A stretch of DNA of 44,065 bases from Streptomyces africanus (GCF_002150735.1 NZ_MUKA01000098.1:1-44065); one strand, 5' to 3'; counted from the first letter of the stretch, positions 16,750-25,756 are shown. Notes: generated by a model not told the origin, from the sequence alone. A program made the numbers and translations.

Positions 16750-19299
16750 TCAGCCCACGACCCGGCCCAGCTCGATCCGGTCGATGTTCGGCGCCCAGGC
16801 GCTCGCGTTGCCGAACGTCACCTTGTTCGCGCCCTTCGCCAGATCGACCGGGACCCCGACGGTCCAGTAGTCGTCCCAGCTCCAGGTGTTCTTGAAGGTG
16901 ACCTTCACCGGGTCCGCCGTCCCGACCGTGATGTCCGCCGTACGGGACATGATGTCCGTGTTGTAGGCGTGGCCGTTGTCCCTGCGGTCGTTGTGCGCGT
17001 AGTGGACGACCAGCAGATAGCGGCCGGACCGGGGCGCGTTCACCGTGAACTCGGCGGTGCTGGAGGGGCTGTTGCCGAGCGAGCCGATGTACGAGCCGGC
17101 CGACGCGTGCGGGGAGTCGACGAGCTCGGCCCCGCCGGCCAGCGTGGCCTTGGCGCCCTCGTAGGAGAGGGTGCCGACGGCCGAGCCGTCGCCGGAGACG
17201 TCGAGCGAGCGGACGGCGGAGTGGCTGGACGTCATCGCGATCCGGTTGTTGCCCGCGACCAGGTAGAGCCGCAGCGGGCGGCCGGGCGCGGCCGTGACCG
17301 TCTCCCCGTGCAGCGAGAGCTTCACGGCCGCCGAGGTGCGCGGCACCACGGTGTAGTAGCCGTCGCGCGGGGCGTAGACGTCGAACACGGCCTTGTCACC
17401 GGAGCGCAGGACCAGGGATCCCGTGCCCACACCGGCCGACGAGGTGTAGTCGTAGGACGGCTTGCCGCTGATGTCCGCCAGCGTGGCCTCGTAGGACGCG
17501 GCGGGCGTGCCCGTCAGCGCGGTCAGGTCGATCCGGTCCAGGGTGACCTCGGCGTCGCCCTTGGACAGGGTCAACTGATGTGTGCCCGCCTTCAGTTGGA
17601 CACGGACGTCCTTCTTGGCGCGGTACGTCCAGTTCTCCGTGGAGGGGTAGGTGACCGTCACCGGGTCGCCGCCGTCGACCGACAGCTTCTGCGTGGCCGG
17701 GCCGCCGGACTGGTTGCCGTACAGGATCGCCAGGTCGTACGTGCCGTCCTTCGGCACCGTCACCGAGAAGGCGACCTTGCTGCCGGGCTGGTTGAGCGAG
17801 CCGACGTCCTTGGTGCCGGAGGCCGCGTAGCCGTTGGCGTTCTGGACCGTGCCCTGCGTGTACACCTTGCCGTCGGTGATGGCCGCGTCCTCGGCCTCGT
17901 ACGACGCCGACCACGGGACGTTGGCGGCGGACGGGGTGCCGGCGCCGCCGGGGGTGAGGACGATCCGGTACGCCGACATCTTGTGCAGGCCGCGCAGCGG
18001 CACGGTCACCGAGCCGTCGTCCGCGACCTTCACCTTCGTGCGCGCGAGGACCCGCGGCGCCGCGTGCTGCCCCTCGTACCCGGACCAGGCGGCCTCGGCG
18101 ACGGTCGCGGTGACCGTGCGGCCGAACACCGACCGGGGGACATCGCGCACGACCACGTCCGAGTCGCCCGTGGAGCCGCCGAGCAGGACCTGCGCCTGGC
18201 GGCGGGAGGTGTCGAGGGAGGCCAGCCCCTGGAGCGTGTCGATGGTGTTCGGCTGCGGCGGCGTCACCTTCACGGTGTCGCCGGTCATGCCCGCGTACCA
18301 GCGGAACAGCCACCAGCCGCCGTTGGGGATGTTCGAGCGCACCACCTGGCCGCTGAGATTGCCGGCGGCGTCCCAGTAGGCCATGTTCGCGTACACCTTG
18401 TTGCGCTCGAACATCGACACCCACTGCACGAGCTGTCCGGGCACGGACAGGTCGCGGCGGTTGGCGTACTCGTCGATGTTGATCTTCAGCGGGGCGATGC
18501 CCGCCTCACGCTCCAGCGTGCGGTAGTCGTCGTAGTGCGCCTGGAAGTCGCGCAGCGAGCCGGAGCCCAGCTCGTGCCAGGTCATCACCTGGGGCAGCAC
18601 GTTCTCCCGCTTGGCGAAGGCCAGGAAATCCTTCAACAGACGGTTGTGGTAAGCGGCTTCGTTGGGTCCGGCGATCCTCGCGTCCGGGTCGATCGCGCGG
18701 ATCCGCTGGTACACCGTCTTCCAGTCCCGGAAGAACCGGTCGCGGTTCTTCTCGTACTGCGCCTGGTCGGCGACGTCGAGCTTGTACCAGATCTGGTCCG
18801 GCTCGTTGAACGGGATGTAGACGAAGCGGTCGCTGTTCGGGTCGGCCGAGACCTCCTTGACGATCTTGTCGACCTTGGGGAGGTAGTCGTCGATGCCGAG
18901 GTCCTCGTACGGCCACTTGGCGTAGATGTCCTGCATCATCACGTTGATCTCGCCGCCGCCGGCGCGGAAGAACGACTTCGAGACCGTGAGGGCGTCGCCG
19001 TTGGGGTGCTGGGCGCCGCCCTCCGGCTTCTGCGAGACGCTGGTGATCTTCAGCGGCTCCATCGCGGCGTCGCTGGGCACGCCGTCGTCGCTGAGGCCGT
19101 ACAGCGCGCCGTTGGCGCCGAGCATCACCGGGCCCTCGGAGGACTTGAGGTCGACGGTGAGGCGTTGGGGGTCCGCTGCTGCCGCGTTGCCGGCTGCGGG
19201 GAGAGTGGCTGCCATGGCGGCTGCTCCAAGTAGTGCTGTCATCAAGGCGGTTCTGGTACGAGATCTCGTACGGGCTCTCGTGCGGGCGGGGGTGATCAC
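16750..19299 (-). CDS. Secreted clan-A glycosidase (GH39-like) with CBM35/CBM6-like modules
   Basis: An 849-residue protein starting at GTG (19299-19297), with GGAGG 9 bases upstream. A signal peptide spans about residues 1-42 and begins with an unusual Arg/Thr repeat (RTRARTRSRTRT). The catalytic domain (about 47-440) looks like a (beta/alpha)8 barrel of clan GH-A, with a candidate acid/base Glu166 in FNEPD and nucleophile Glu277 in NIDEYAN. Beta-rich modules follow. One starts at SASYEAEDAAITDG (about 475), the hallmark of CBM35/CBM6 domains; a second similar one starts at AASYEATLADISG, and a last one ends at NIDRIELGRVVG. It is the last gene of a likely operon with the ABC importer and LacI gene. 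Closest known activities in such families include beta-xylosidase, arabinosidase and galactosyl-arabinofuranosidase. The exact activity is not determined. Confidence 0.72.
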   Translation of the reverse strand: MITPARTRARTRSRTRTALMTALLGAAAMAATLPAAGNAAAADPQRLTVDLKSSEGPVMLGANGALYGLSDDGVPSDAAMEPLKITSVSQKPEGGAQHPNGDALTVSKSFFRAGGGEINVMMQDIYAKWPYEDLGIDDYLPKVDKIVKEVSADPNSDRFVYIPFNEPDQIWYKLDVADQAQYEKNRDRFFRDWKTVYQRIRAIDPDARIAGPNEAAYHNRLLKDFLAFAKRENVLPQVMTWHELGSGSLRDFQAHYDDYRTLEREAGIAPLKINIDEYANRRDLSVPGQLVQWVSMFERNKVYANMAYWDAAGNLSGQVVRSNIPNGGWWLFRWYAGMTGDTVKVTPPQPNTIDTLQGLASLDTSRRQAQVLLGGSTGDSDVVVRDVPRSVFGRTVTATVAEAAWSGYEGQHAAPRVLARTKVKVADDGSVTVPLRGLHKMSAYRIVLTPGGAGTPSAANVPWSASYEAEDAAITDGKVYTQGTVQNANGYAASGTKDVGSLNQPGSKVAFSVTVPKDGTYDLAILYGNQSGGPATQKLSVDGGDPVTVTYPSTENWTYRAKKDVRVQLKAGTHQLTLSKGDAEVTLDRIDLTALTGTPAASYEATLADISGKPSYDYTSSAGVGTGSLVLRSGDKAVFDVYAPRDGYYTVVPRTSAAVKLSLHGETVTAAPGRPLRLYLVAGNNRIAMTSSHSAVRSLDVSGDGSAVGTLSYEGAKATLAGGAELVDSPHASAGSYIGSLGNSPSSTAEFTVNAPRSGRYLLVVHYAHNDRRDNGHAYNTDIMSRTADITVGTADPVKVTFKNTWSWDDYWTVGVPVDLAKGANKVTFGNASAWAPNIDRIELGRVVG

Positions 19300-19315
19300 G
19301 CTGCTGGACCTCCAG

Positions 19316-20140
19316 TCACTTCACGGCTCCACTGGTGATTCCGGACACGATCTTTCGCTGGCCGACGAGGAACACGGCGACCATGGGCAGGCTCATCACC
19401 ACGACGTACGCGAAGACGAGATGCCAGTTGTTGAGGTAGAGCTGGGCGCTGGCGACCTGGTAGAGGTTGAGCGGCAGGGTCGCCCGCTCTCCGCCGCCGA
19501 GGACGAAGAACGCGTAGAAGATGTCGCTCCAGGCGTAGAGCATCACCATGATCGTCGCGGTGGCGATCACCGGCCGGAGCAGCGGCAAAACGATCCGCCA
19601 GAAGATGCGGGACGGACTCGCCCCGTCCATCCGGGCCGCCTCCTCCAACTCCACGGGGATGGCGCGGATGAAGCCCGTCATGAAGAAGACCGACGTGGAC
19701 AGGTACATCCCGGTGTAGACGGCGATCATGCCGGGGCGGGTGTTGGACAGCCCCAGTTGCCGCAGCTCCATCACGATCGTGATGACGGCGGGCGGCAGCA
19801 GCAGTCCGCTGATGCACAGCGCGTACGCCGCCGAGACCAGCTTCGACTTCCGGCGGGCGAAGACCCAGGCCGCGCCCGCGCCCAGGATCAGCACCAGTAC
19901 CACCGAAGGCACCACGACCAGCAGCGAGTTGAGGAAACCGCGCAGCATCTCGCCCTGGCCGACGGCGTCCGCATAGTTGCTCGCGGGCTGCCAGTGCCGG
20001 GGCAGGTCCAGGTTCGGTTTGATCGCCTCGGCCTGCGGCTTGGCCGAGGTGACGGCGACCAGCCACAGCGGCACGCCCACGGCCAGTGCGGCGAGCAGGA
20101 CGACGAGGGCCGGGCGGCCGTACCGCCACACCGCGGTCAC
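19316..20140 (-). CDS. ABC sugar importer permease (MalG type, module 2)
   Basis: A 274-residue protein starting at GTG (20140-20138), which overlaps the stop of the preceding permease by four bases (GTGA). Six transmembrane segments are predicted by eye. The EAA loop reads VELEEAARMDGASPSRIFWRIVLP (about 170-193), the motif that docks the ATPase. The C-terminus QRKIVSGITSGAVK is typical of CUT1 inner permeases. It pairs with the permease at 20137-21060 to form the membrane channel for the sugar bound by the lipoprotein at 21063-22394. The GH39-like gene begins 16 bases after it, so they are probably co-transcribed. Confidence 0.92.
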   Translation of the reverse strand: MTAVWRYGRPALVVLLAALAVGVPLWLVAVTSAKPQAEAIKPNLDLPRHWQPASNYADAVGQGEMLRGFLNSLLVVVPSVVLVLILGAGAAWVFARRKSKLVSAAYALCISGLLLPPAVITIVMELRQLGLSNTRPGMIAVYTGMYLSTSVFFMTGFIRAIPVELEEAARMDGASPSRIFWRIVLPLLRPVIATATIMVMLYAWSDIFYAFFVLGGGERATLPLNLYQVASAQLYLNNWHLVFAYVVVMSLPMVAVFLVGQRKIVSGITSGAVK

Positions 20141-21060
20141 AGCATCTGCTCCCTTCGCCGGAGCCCCACGACCAGCGGGATCGCCACGGCGACCACCACC
20201 AGGAACAACACGAGGCTCATCGCGGAGGCCTGCGCGTACAGGCCCTGCCCGAAGATCCGGAACATGTAGATGTTGAAGACCTCCGTGGAGGCCGCGGGGC
20301 CGCCGCCCGTGGTGGCCTGCACGATGTCGAAGGTGTTCATCGAACCGATCAGCGCGGTGGTGACGTTGAAGGTGACGGCCGGCGCGAGCATCGGCCAGCG
20401 CACGGACCAGAAGGTCCGCCAGGGCCCCGCGCCGTCGCACTTCGCGGCCTCCAGCATCTCGCCGAGAATGCCCTTGAGCCCGGCCAGATAGATCAGCATC
20501 GACAGGCCCATCCACTTCCAGCCGTGGATGAGCGTGACGATCACCAGCGTCCAGGTCGTCGAGCCCAGCCACGGGACGTCCGTGCCCAGAACGGAGTTGA
20601 CGGCCCCGTCCTGGTCGAGCAGCGCCTGGAAGACATAACCGGTCGCGAGGGCCGAGATCAGCACCGGCAGGAAGAAGACGGCACGGAAGAAACGGTTGAA
20701 GCGGCTGTCGTCCTCCAGCAGCAGCGCCAGCACGAGCCCGAAGCCGTTCTGGAACAGCGCCGCCAGCAGCGCGTACACCAGGGTCGTGCGGATCGCCCGC
20801 AGCAGCGAGCCGTCCTCGGCGATGGTCCGGAAGTTGTCCAGGCCCGTGAAGGCGATGTCCGCGTGGTACGAGGACCAGTTGGTGAACGGGTAGTAGAAGT
20901 TCAGCAGGTTGGGCACCAGGAAGAAGCCCGCGAAGACGACGATCGCGGGGAGCGCGAACCACCAGGGGTGGTGCACGGCTGCGCGTGGCAGCCGTCCCAC
21001 GCCCTTGGGTGCGCCGTGTGCAGCCGGCTGCTTGCGCGTACGTACGACCGTGTCCGCCAT
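20137..21060 (-). CDS. ABC sugar importer permease (MalF type, module 2)
   Basis: A 307-residue protein starting at ATG 21060, two bases after the lipoprotein stop, so translation is likely coupled. The first helix follows a short basic N-terminus (about residues 30-50). The motif GEMLEAAKCDGAGPWRTFWSVRWP (about 200) is the EAA loop of CUT1 permeases. The usual Glu-Ala-Ala is preserved, with Cys-Asp-Gly in place of the common Ile-Asp-Gly. It forms a heterodimer with the next permease. No ATPase gene is present in this operon; in streptomycetes an MsiK-like ATPase encoded elsewhere commonly serves such importers. Confidence 0.92.
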   Translation of the reverse strand: MADTVVRTRKQPAAHGAPKGVGRLPRAAVHHPWWFALPAIVVFAGFFLVPNLLNFYYPFTNWSSYHADIAFTGLDNFRTIAEDGSLLRAIRTTLVYALLAALFQNGFGLVLALLLEDDSRFNRFFRAVFFLPVLISALATGYVFQALLDQDGAVNSVLGTDVPWLGSTTWTLVIVTLIHGWKWMGLSMLIYLAGLKGILGEMLEAAKCDGAGPWRTFWSVRWPMLAPAVTFNVTTALIGSMNTFDIVQATTGGGPAASTEVFNIYMFRIFGQGLYAQASAMSLVLFLVVVAVAIPLVVGLRRREQML

Positions 21061-21062
21061 GG

Positions 21063-22394
21063 TCAGAACCCGGGAGCGCCCTGGGCCTTGGCCACCTGCG
21101 CGAACTGGTCCTGGATCGCCTGCGCGACCTGCTGCGGGCTCTTCTTGCCGAAGATCATGTCGGCCAGGTAGAGGTGGGTGTCGGGGGCGACGATCGCCTT
21201 GGCCTGGAAGACGCCGATGGCCTTGGGCAGGGCCGCCAGCTGGTCCTTGGACGTCTCGGGCAGTCCGTCGGGGGTGGGAACGGACGGCTGCACGGACGGG
21301 ATCTTCATCGTCCTGATGTAGTCCGGGTAGTCCGGTCCGAGCCAGAAGGCGAGGAACTGCCGGGCCGCGTTCTGCCGCTTGTCGTCACCGGTCTTGAAGG
21401 CGACGACACCGTTGGTCTGGTCGGGGGAGTACAGGCCGGTGGCCGAGGAGTTGGCGACCGGGAACCAGCCGATCTTCTTGTCGAGTTCGGCGGTGGAGTA
21501 CTTGGCCTGCAACTGGCTCTGGAAGGACGTGACGTTGAGGACCATGCCGGCGTCGCCCTTCCACAGCGCGTCGGCCTGCCCGGTGAAGGTGCCCGTCCGG
21601 TAGTTCTTCTGGGCCAGCCCGGCGTCGAGCAGCTTCTCCTTGTACTTCTTGATCGCGCCGACGACGACCGGGTCGGTCCACTTCTTCCTGCCCGCGTTCA
21701 GATCGGCCCACCACTGCCGGTCGAGGTCGGTGAGCTGGACCTGCATCTGCCACTGCAGCGGCCACTTGTCGCCGCCGGCCTCGTAGAAGGCGGCCGCGTC
21801 GGTCTTGTCGACGACCTTGTGGCCGAGGGCGAGCAGGTCGTCGTAGGACTTCGGGAAGTCCTTCTCGCTCAGCCCGGCCTGCTTGAAGACGTCCTTGTTG
21901 TAGTAGACGCCGAGCATGGCGGGGCTGGTGACGATCGCCGCGTACCGCTTGCCGTCGATGACGCCGAGGGACTTCTCGGTGTCGCCGAGCTTGGAGACCC
22001 ACGGCTCCTTGTCGAGGGTCAGGAGGTTCTGCTTCGGCTGGACGAACGGCAGCGTGGAGATGGACGGCTGCCAGAACATCAGGTCGGGGCGGTCGCCGGA
22101 GGCCAGCTTCGTCGGCACGTTCTGCTCGTAGAGGTCCGGGATCGCCTGGGTGTCGACCTTGGCGCCGGTGGCCTTCTCGAAGGCGTCGATGACCTGCTTG
22201 GGCGCGGTCACCGTGTTCTGCGCGGTCCACATGGTCAGCTTGACGCCGTCCAGCCGGGCGGTCGGATTCACCGCCGCCTGCTTGGCATCCGAACCGTCCG
22301 AACCGGAGTCCCCGGCGGTGGGGTCGCTGCACGCGGTGGCGGCCAGGCCGACGGCGCATATCAGCGCCAGGGCGGGGAGAGCTCTTCTCTTCAT
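21063..22394 (-). CDS. ABC sugar-binding lipoprotein (CUT1 family, module 2)
   Basis: A 443-residue protein starting at ATG 22394, with GAAAGG about 7 bases upstream. The signal peptide ends in a lipobox (LAATAC) with the acylated Cys at residue 22. The body is a family-1 solute-binding protein: VKLTMWTAQNTVTAPKQVIDAFEKATG near the N-terminus, GDRPDLMFWQPSISTLPFV, and MLGVYYNKDVFKQAG. It catches an oligosaccharide outside the membrane and delivers it to the two permeases. The secreted GH39-like enzyme and the cytoplasmic alpha-galactosidase nearby suggest a galactose-containing ligand, which is inference. It lies 85 bases after the LacI gene on the same strand. Confidence 0.92.
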   Translation of the reverse strand: MKRRALPALALICAVGLAATACSDPTAGDSGSDGSDAKQAAVNPTARLDGVKLTMWTAQNTVTAPKQVIDAFEKATGAKVDTQAIPDLYEQNVPTKLASGDRPDLMFWQPSISTLPFVQPKQNLLTLDKEPWVSKLGDTEKSLGVIDGKRYAAIVTSPAMLGVYYNKDVFKQAGLSEKDFPKSYDDLLALGHKVVDKTDAAAFYEAGGDKWPLQWQMQVQLTDLDRQWWADLNAGRKKWTDPVVVGAIKKYKEKLLDAGLAQKNYRTGTFTGQADALWKGDAGMVLNVTSFQSQLQAKYSTAELDKKIGWFPVANSSATGLYSPDQTNGVVAFKTGDDKRQNAARQFLAFWLGPDYPDYIRTMKIPSVQPSVPTPDGLPETSKDQLAALPKAIGVFQAKAIVAPDTHLYLADMIFGKKSPQQVAQAIQDQFAQVAKAQGAPGF

Positions 22395-22479
22395 CTCGTG
22401 CCTTTCGGAGCAGGCGGTTCGGTTCAGAAAGCGGGACTCACAACTTCTGGGGTCGTCCGGGCGGTTCGGGCGTCGCGGT

Positions 22480-23517
22480 TCAGGTGCCGGCGGGCGGTGG
22501 CCCCGAGCTCTCCCGCACCACCAGTTCCGGCACGGACACGGGATGCGGGGCGACCGGCGCCGACTCCTCCAGCACGCCGTGCAGCAGGGCGAAGGCGGAC
22601 CGCCCGAGGCCGGTGAAGTCCAGGCGTACGGTCGTCAGCGACGGAGTGAGGAAGGCGGAGTGCGGGGCGTCGTCAAAACCGGCCACGCTGACCTCCCCCG
22701 GCACCGGGCGGCCGGTCTCGTGCAGGGCGCGCAGCACGCCGAGGGCGAGGTCGTCGTTGCCGCACAGGATGGCGGTGACGGACGGGTCCCTCGCCAGCTT
22801 CAGCCCGGCCGCGTGCCCGCCCGCCGGTCCCCAACTGCTCTGCACGGGGCGGGGTTCCGGGGCGCCGGCCTCCTTCAGCGCCTGCCGCCAGCCGCCGGTG
22901 CGGGCGCTGGTGCGGCGGGTGCTGGACGGGATCGCCACGTAGTGCACGGTCTCGTGGCCGAGCGAGAGCAGATGGCGGGTCGCCTGGTAGGCGGCCTCCC
23001 GGTCGTCGGCCCACACCCACGGGCGGTCGCCGCCGGGCGGAGTCGCCGGGGTCTCGACCACGCCCACCACCGGCAGCCCGGCGGGCACGGCCGCCAGCGC
23101 CCGGACACCGGCCGGATCGTAGGCGATCACGACGATCCCGCCGCCCGCGTCCGCCGCGCGCTGCACCTCGGCCGCGACGGCCGCGTCCTCGGCGGACTCC
23201 AGCACTCCGATCCCGACCGCGTACGACGCCGCGCGGGCGGCCTCCTCGATGCCCTGGAGGATCGAGGCGTAGCCGTAGTGGGTGGTGTTCGCGGTGAGCA
23301 CGGTCACGGCCCGGCTGCGCCCGCTGGCCAGGGCGAGGGCGGTCGCGTTGCGGCGGAAGCCCAGTTCCTCGATGGCGGCGAGCACCCGCTCCCGGGTGGA
23401 CGGCCGGACGCTGGGATGGCCGTTGATCACCCGCGAGACCGTCTGGTACGAGACCCCCGCGGCGGTCGCGACGTCCCTGATGCTCGCCGGGCGCCTTGTG
23501 TGACCGGTCACATTCAT
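22480..23517 (-). CDS. LacI-family transcriptional regulator (module 2), probably leaderless
   Basis: A 345-residue protein starting at ATG (23517-23515). A longer frame to 23682 exists, but this start gives normal length, with the helix-turn-helix SIRDVATAAGVSYQTVSRVI at residues about 12-31. No ribosome site precedes it. A -35/-10 pair instead places the transcript start at about the ATG, so the mRNA is probably leaderless. The effector-binding domain (about 65-340) includes AVTVLTANTTHYGYASILQGI and ILCGNDDLALGVL. Codons 3-7 (VTGHT) overlap one copy of the operator TGTGACCGGTCACA, and the second copy lies in the promoter. It probably represses itself, the importer operon downstream and the divergent alpha-galactosidase. 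That scope is inference. Confidence 0.92.
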   Translation of the reverse strand: MNVTGHTRRPASIRDVATAAGVSYQTVSRVINGHPSVRPSTRERVLAAIEELGFRRNATALALASGRSRAVTVLTANTTHYGYASILQGIEEAARAASYAVGIGVLESAEDAAVAAEVQRAADAGGGIVVIAYDPAGVRALAAVPAGLPVVGVVETPATPPGGDRPWVWADDREAAYQATRHLLSLGHETVHYVAIPSSTRRTSARTGGWRQALKEAGAPEPRPVQSSWGPAGGHAAGLKLARDPSVTAILCGNDDLALGVLRALHETGRPVPGEVSVAGFDDAPHSAFLTPSLTTVRLDFTGLGRSAFALLHGVLEESAPVAPHPVSVPELVVRESSGPPPAGT

Positions 23518-23553
23518 GCGAGGATTGTGACCGGTCACACTTGGGTCGTCAAG
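23499..23553 (-). promoter_or_regulatory. Twin operator TGTGACCGGTCACA and leaderless promoter
   Basis: Two perfect 14-bp palindromes TGTGACCGGTCACA lie at 23499-23512 and 23526-23539, with centres 27 bases apart. On the minus strand a -35 TTGACG (23553-23548), a 17-base spacer and a -10 CACAAT (23530-23525) lead to the ATG 6 bases further on. One palindrome overlaps the spacer and -10; the other lies in the first codons of the regulator gene. Confidence 0.75.
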
Positions 23554-23623
23554 AGACCGTAACGAGGGATTCACACGGACCTCCGCTCCCCGAGGACGGG
23601 ACGGGGTCAGGAGGGGGAGCACC

Positions 23624-25756
23624 TTGACCGGCACGGCGGATGCGGCGCACATGGCCTCCAACCAGCGGCGGGACGAGTTCACTTGGGGGCATCAGACCCT
23701 CCGGGCCGACTTCGCCGTCGCCGCCGACGGGACGCTGCGGCTGGTCCGGCTGGCCCACCCCGACGACGACCGCCCCGCCGCCCCGCACTCCGCGCTGCCG
23801 CTCGTGGAGCTCACCGCCCTCGGCCACGGCAGCGGCTGGTCCGGCCCCCGCTTCACCGGCACGGCCTTCGGCGCCCGGCTCGCCTACCGGACCCACCGCA
23901 CGGACAGACGCGACGGCTGGGAGTCGCTGACCGTCGAACTCCACGACCCGGACACCGGGTTGACGGCGTTCGTCGACCTCACCTCACCCACCGGCGTGTC
24001 CGTCCTCCGCTCCCGCGTCCGGCTGCGCAACGAGGGCCGCGAGCCGCTGGTCGTCCAGTCCGTCAGCAGCCTCCTGCTCGGCGGCCTGCCCGCCCCGGAC
24101 GCCCTCGACGTCCACCGGGCCCGCAACGACTGGCTCGCCGAGTGCCGCTGGTACACCGAGCCGCTGCGCGCCGCCGTCGCCGACATCCACGTCGACGTCC
24201 ACCAGCACGACAGCCGGGCCGCCCTCGCCCTCACCGGGCGCGGCAGCTGGCCCACCGACGGGCATCTGGCCATGGGCGCGCTGACGGAGCGCGGCGGCGG
24301 CCGGGCCTGGGCCTGGCAGGTCGAGTCCCCGGCCGGCTGGCGCTGGGACGTGGGCGAACACGCGCACGGCAGCCACCTGGCGCTGAACGGCCCCACCGAC
24401 GCCGAACACCAGTGGCGGGTCCGGCTCGCCCCGGGCGAGGAGTTCACCACCGTGTACGGGGCCCTGGCCCTCGGCTCCGGCCTCGACGCGGCGATCGGCG
24501 CCCTGACCTCCTACCGCCGGGCGATCCGCCGCCCGCACCCGGACCACACCGCCCTCCCCGTCGTCTTCAACGACTACATGAACACCCTGATGGGCGACCC
24601 GACCACGGCCAAGCTGCTGCCGCTGATCGACGCCGCCGCGGACGCCGGCGCCGAGTACTTCTGCATCGACTCGGGCTGGTACGACGACGCCACCCAGGGC
24701 TGGTGGGACAGCGTCGGCGCCTGGCAGCCCTCGCCGCGCCGCTTCCCCGACGGCGGCATCCAGGCCGTCCTGGACCGGATCCGGGAGCGCGGGATGGTGC
24801 CCGGGCTGTGGCTGGAGCCGGAGGTCGTCGGGGTACGCAGCCCCGTCGCGGCCGAACTGCCCGACGAGGCGTTCTTCCAGCGCGACGGCGTGCGCCTGGC
24901 CGAACAGGGCCGCCACCAGCTCGACCTGCGGCACCCGGCCGCCCGCGCCCACCTCGACAAGACCGTGGACCGCATCGTCGGCGACTGGGGCGTGGGCTAC
25001 CTCAAGCTGGACTACAACATCGTGGTCGACCCCGGCACCCAGGCACCCGGCGACCTCGCACCGGGAGCCGGGCTGCTGGGACACGCCCACGCCTATCTGG
25101 ACTGGCTGTCCGGCGTGCTGGACCGCCACCCCGGACTCGTCGTGGAGAACTGCGCCTCGGGCGGCATGCGCATGGACGGCGCCACCCTGGCCGTCGCCCA
25201 GCTCCAGTCCACCAGCGACCAGCAGGACCCCCTGCGCTACCCGCCCATCGCCGCCGCCGCACCGACCGCGGTCCCGCCCGAACAGGGCGCCGTCTGGGCC
25301 TATCCGCAGCCCGGCTTCGACGACGACCTGATCACCACGACCCTCGGCGGGGCCCTGCTCGGCCGGATCCACCTCTCGGGCCACCTCGACCGCATGTCGG
25401 ACCACCAGCTGGCCCTCGTACGGGATGCCGTCACTGTCTACAAGTCGATCCGCGGGGACCTCGCGCGGGCCCTGCCGTTCTGGCCGCTCGGCCTGCCCGG
25501 CTGGACGGACGAGTGGCTCGCTCTGGGACTGAAGGTCCCCGGGGACCGCACGGCGTACCTGTCGGTGTGGCGGCGCGGCGGACCGGCCGAACTCCGCGTC
25601 CCCGTCGGGCACCTGGCGGGCCGGACCGTCCGCGCGGACGTCCTGCACCCGTCCTCGGCGGAGGCGGGCCGGGCCGTCTGGGACGGGGACGGGCTGACGG
25701 TGTCCGTGCCGCGCACGCCCGGCGCGCTGCTGATCCGGCTCACGCAGGACGGGTAG
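23624..25756 (+). CDS. GH36 alpha-galactosidase, cytoplasmic
   Basis: A 710-residue protein. TTG 23624 is chosen as start because a strong ribosome site (GGAGGGGG) lies about 7 bases upstream; ATG 23651 has none. An N-terminal beta-sandwich (about 15-300) precedes the catalytic barrel (about 310-620). The nucleophile is Asp463 in YLKLDYN, the acid/base Asp532 in TSDQQDP, and VENCASGG (507-514) lines the galactose pocket, all diagnostic of GH36. The C-terminal beta domain ends near residue 710. No signal peptide is visible, so it should hydrolyse alpha-galactosides after import. It diverges from the LacI gene across the twin operator. The importer operon and secreted glycosidase on the other side of the regulator are the obvious partners. 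The natural linkage (raffinose-type, galactomannan or galactosyl-arabinose) is not determined. Confidence 0.92.
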   Translation: MTGTADAAHMASNQRRDEFTWGHQTLRADFAVAADGTLRLVRLAHPDDDRPAAPHSALPLVELTALGHGSGWSGPRFTGTAFGARLAYRTHRTDRRDGWESLTVELHDPDTGLTAFVDLTSPTGVSVLRSRVRLRNEGREPLVVQSVSSLLLGGLPAPDALDVHRARNDWLAECRWYTEPLRAAVADIHVDVHQHDSRAALALTGRGSWPTDGHLAMGALTERGGGRAWAWQVESPAGWRWDVGEHAHGSHLALNGPTDAEHQWRVRLAPGEEFTTVYGALALGSGLDAAIGALTSYRRAIRRPHPDHTALPVVFNDYMNTLMGDPTTAKLLPLIDAAADAGAEYFCIDSGWYDDATQGWWDSVGAWQPSPRRFPDGGIQAVLDRIRERGMVPGLWLEPEVVGVRSPVAAELPDEAFFQRDGVRLAEQGRHQLDLRHPAARAHLDKTVDRIVGDWGVGYLKLDYNIVVDPGTQAPGDLAPGAGLLGHAHAYLDWLSGVLDRHPGLVVENCASGGMRMDGATLAVAQLQSTSDQQDPLRYPPIAAAAPTAVPPEQGAVWAYPQPGFDDDLITTTLGGALLGRIHLSGHLDRMSDHQLALVRDAVTVYKSIRGDLARALPFWPLGLPGWTDEWLALGLKVPGDRTAYLSVWRRGGPAELRVPVGHLAGRTVRADVLHPSSAEAGRAVWDGDGLTVSVPRTPGALLIRLTQDG

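Noticed and set aside
16603..19233. 876-codon plus-strand frame opposite the GH39-like gene
   Set aside because: Low-complexity Val/Arg/Gly-rich translation typical of antisense frames. The minus-strand gene has a signal peptide, catalytic motifs and a ribosome site.
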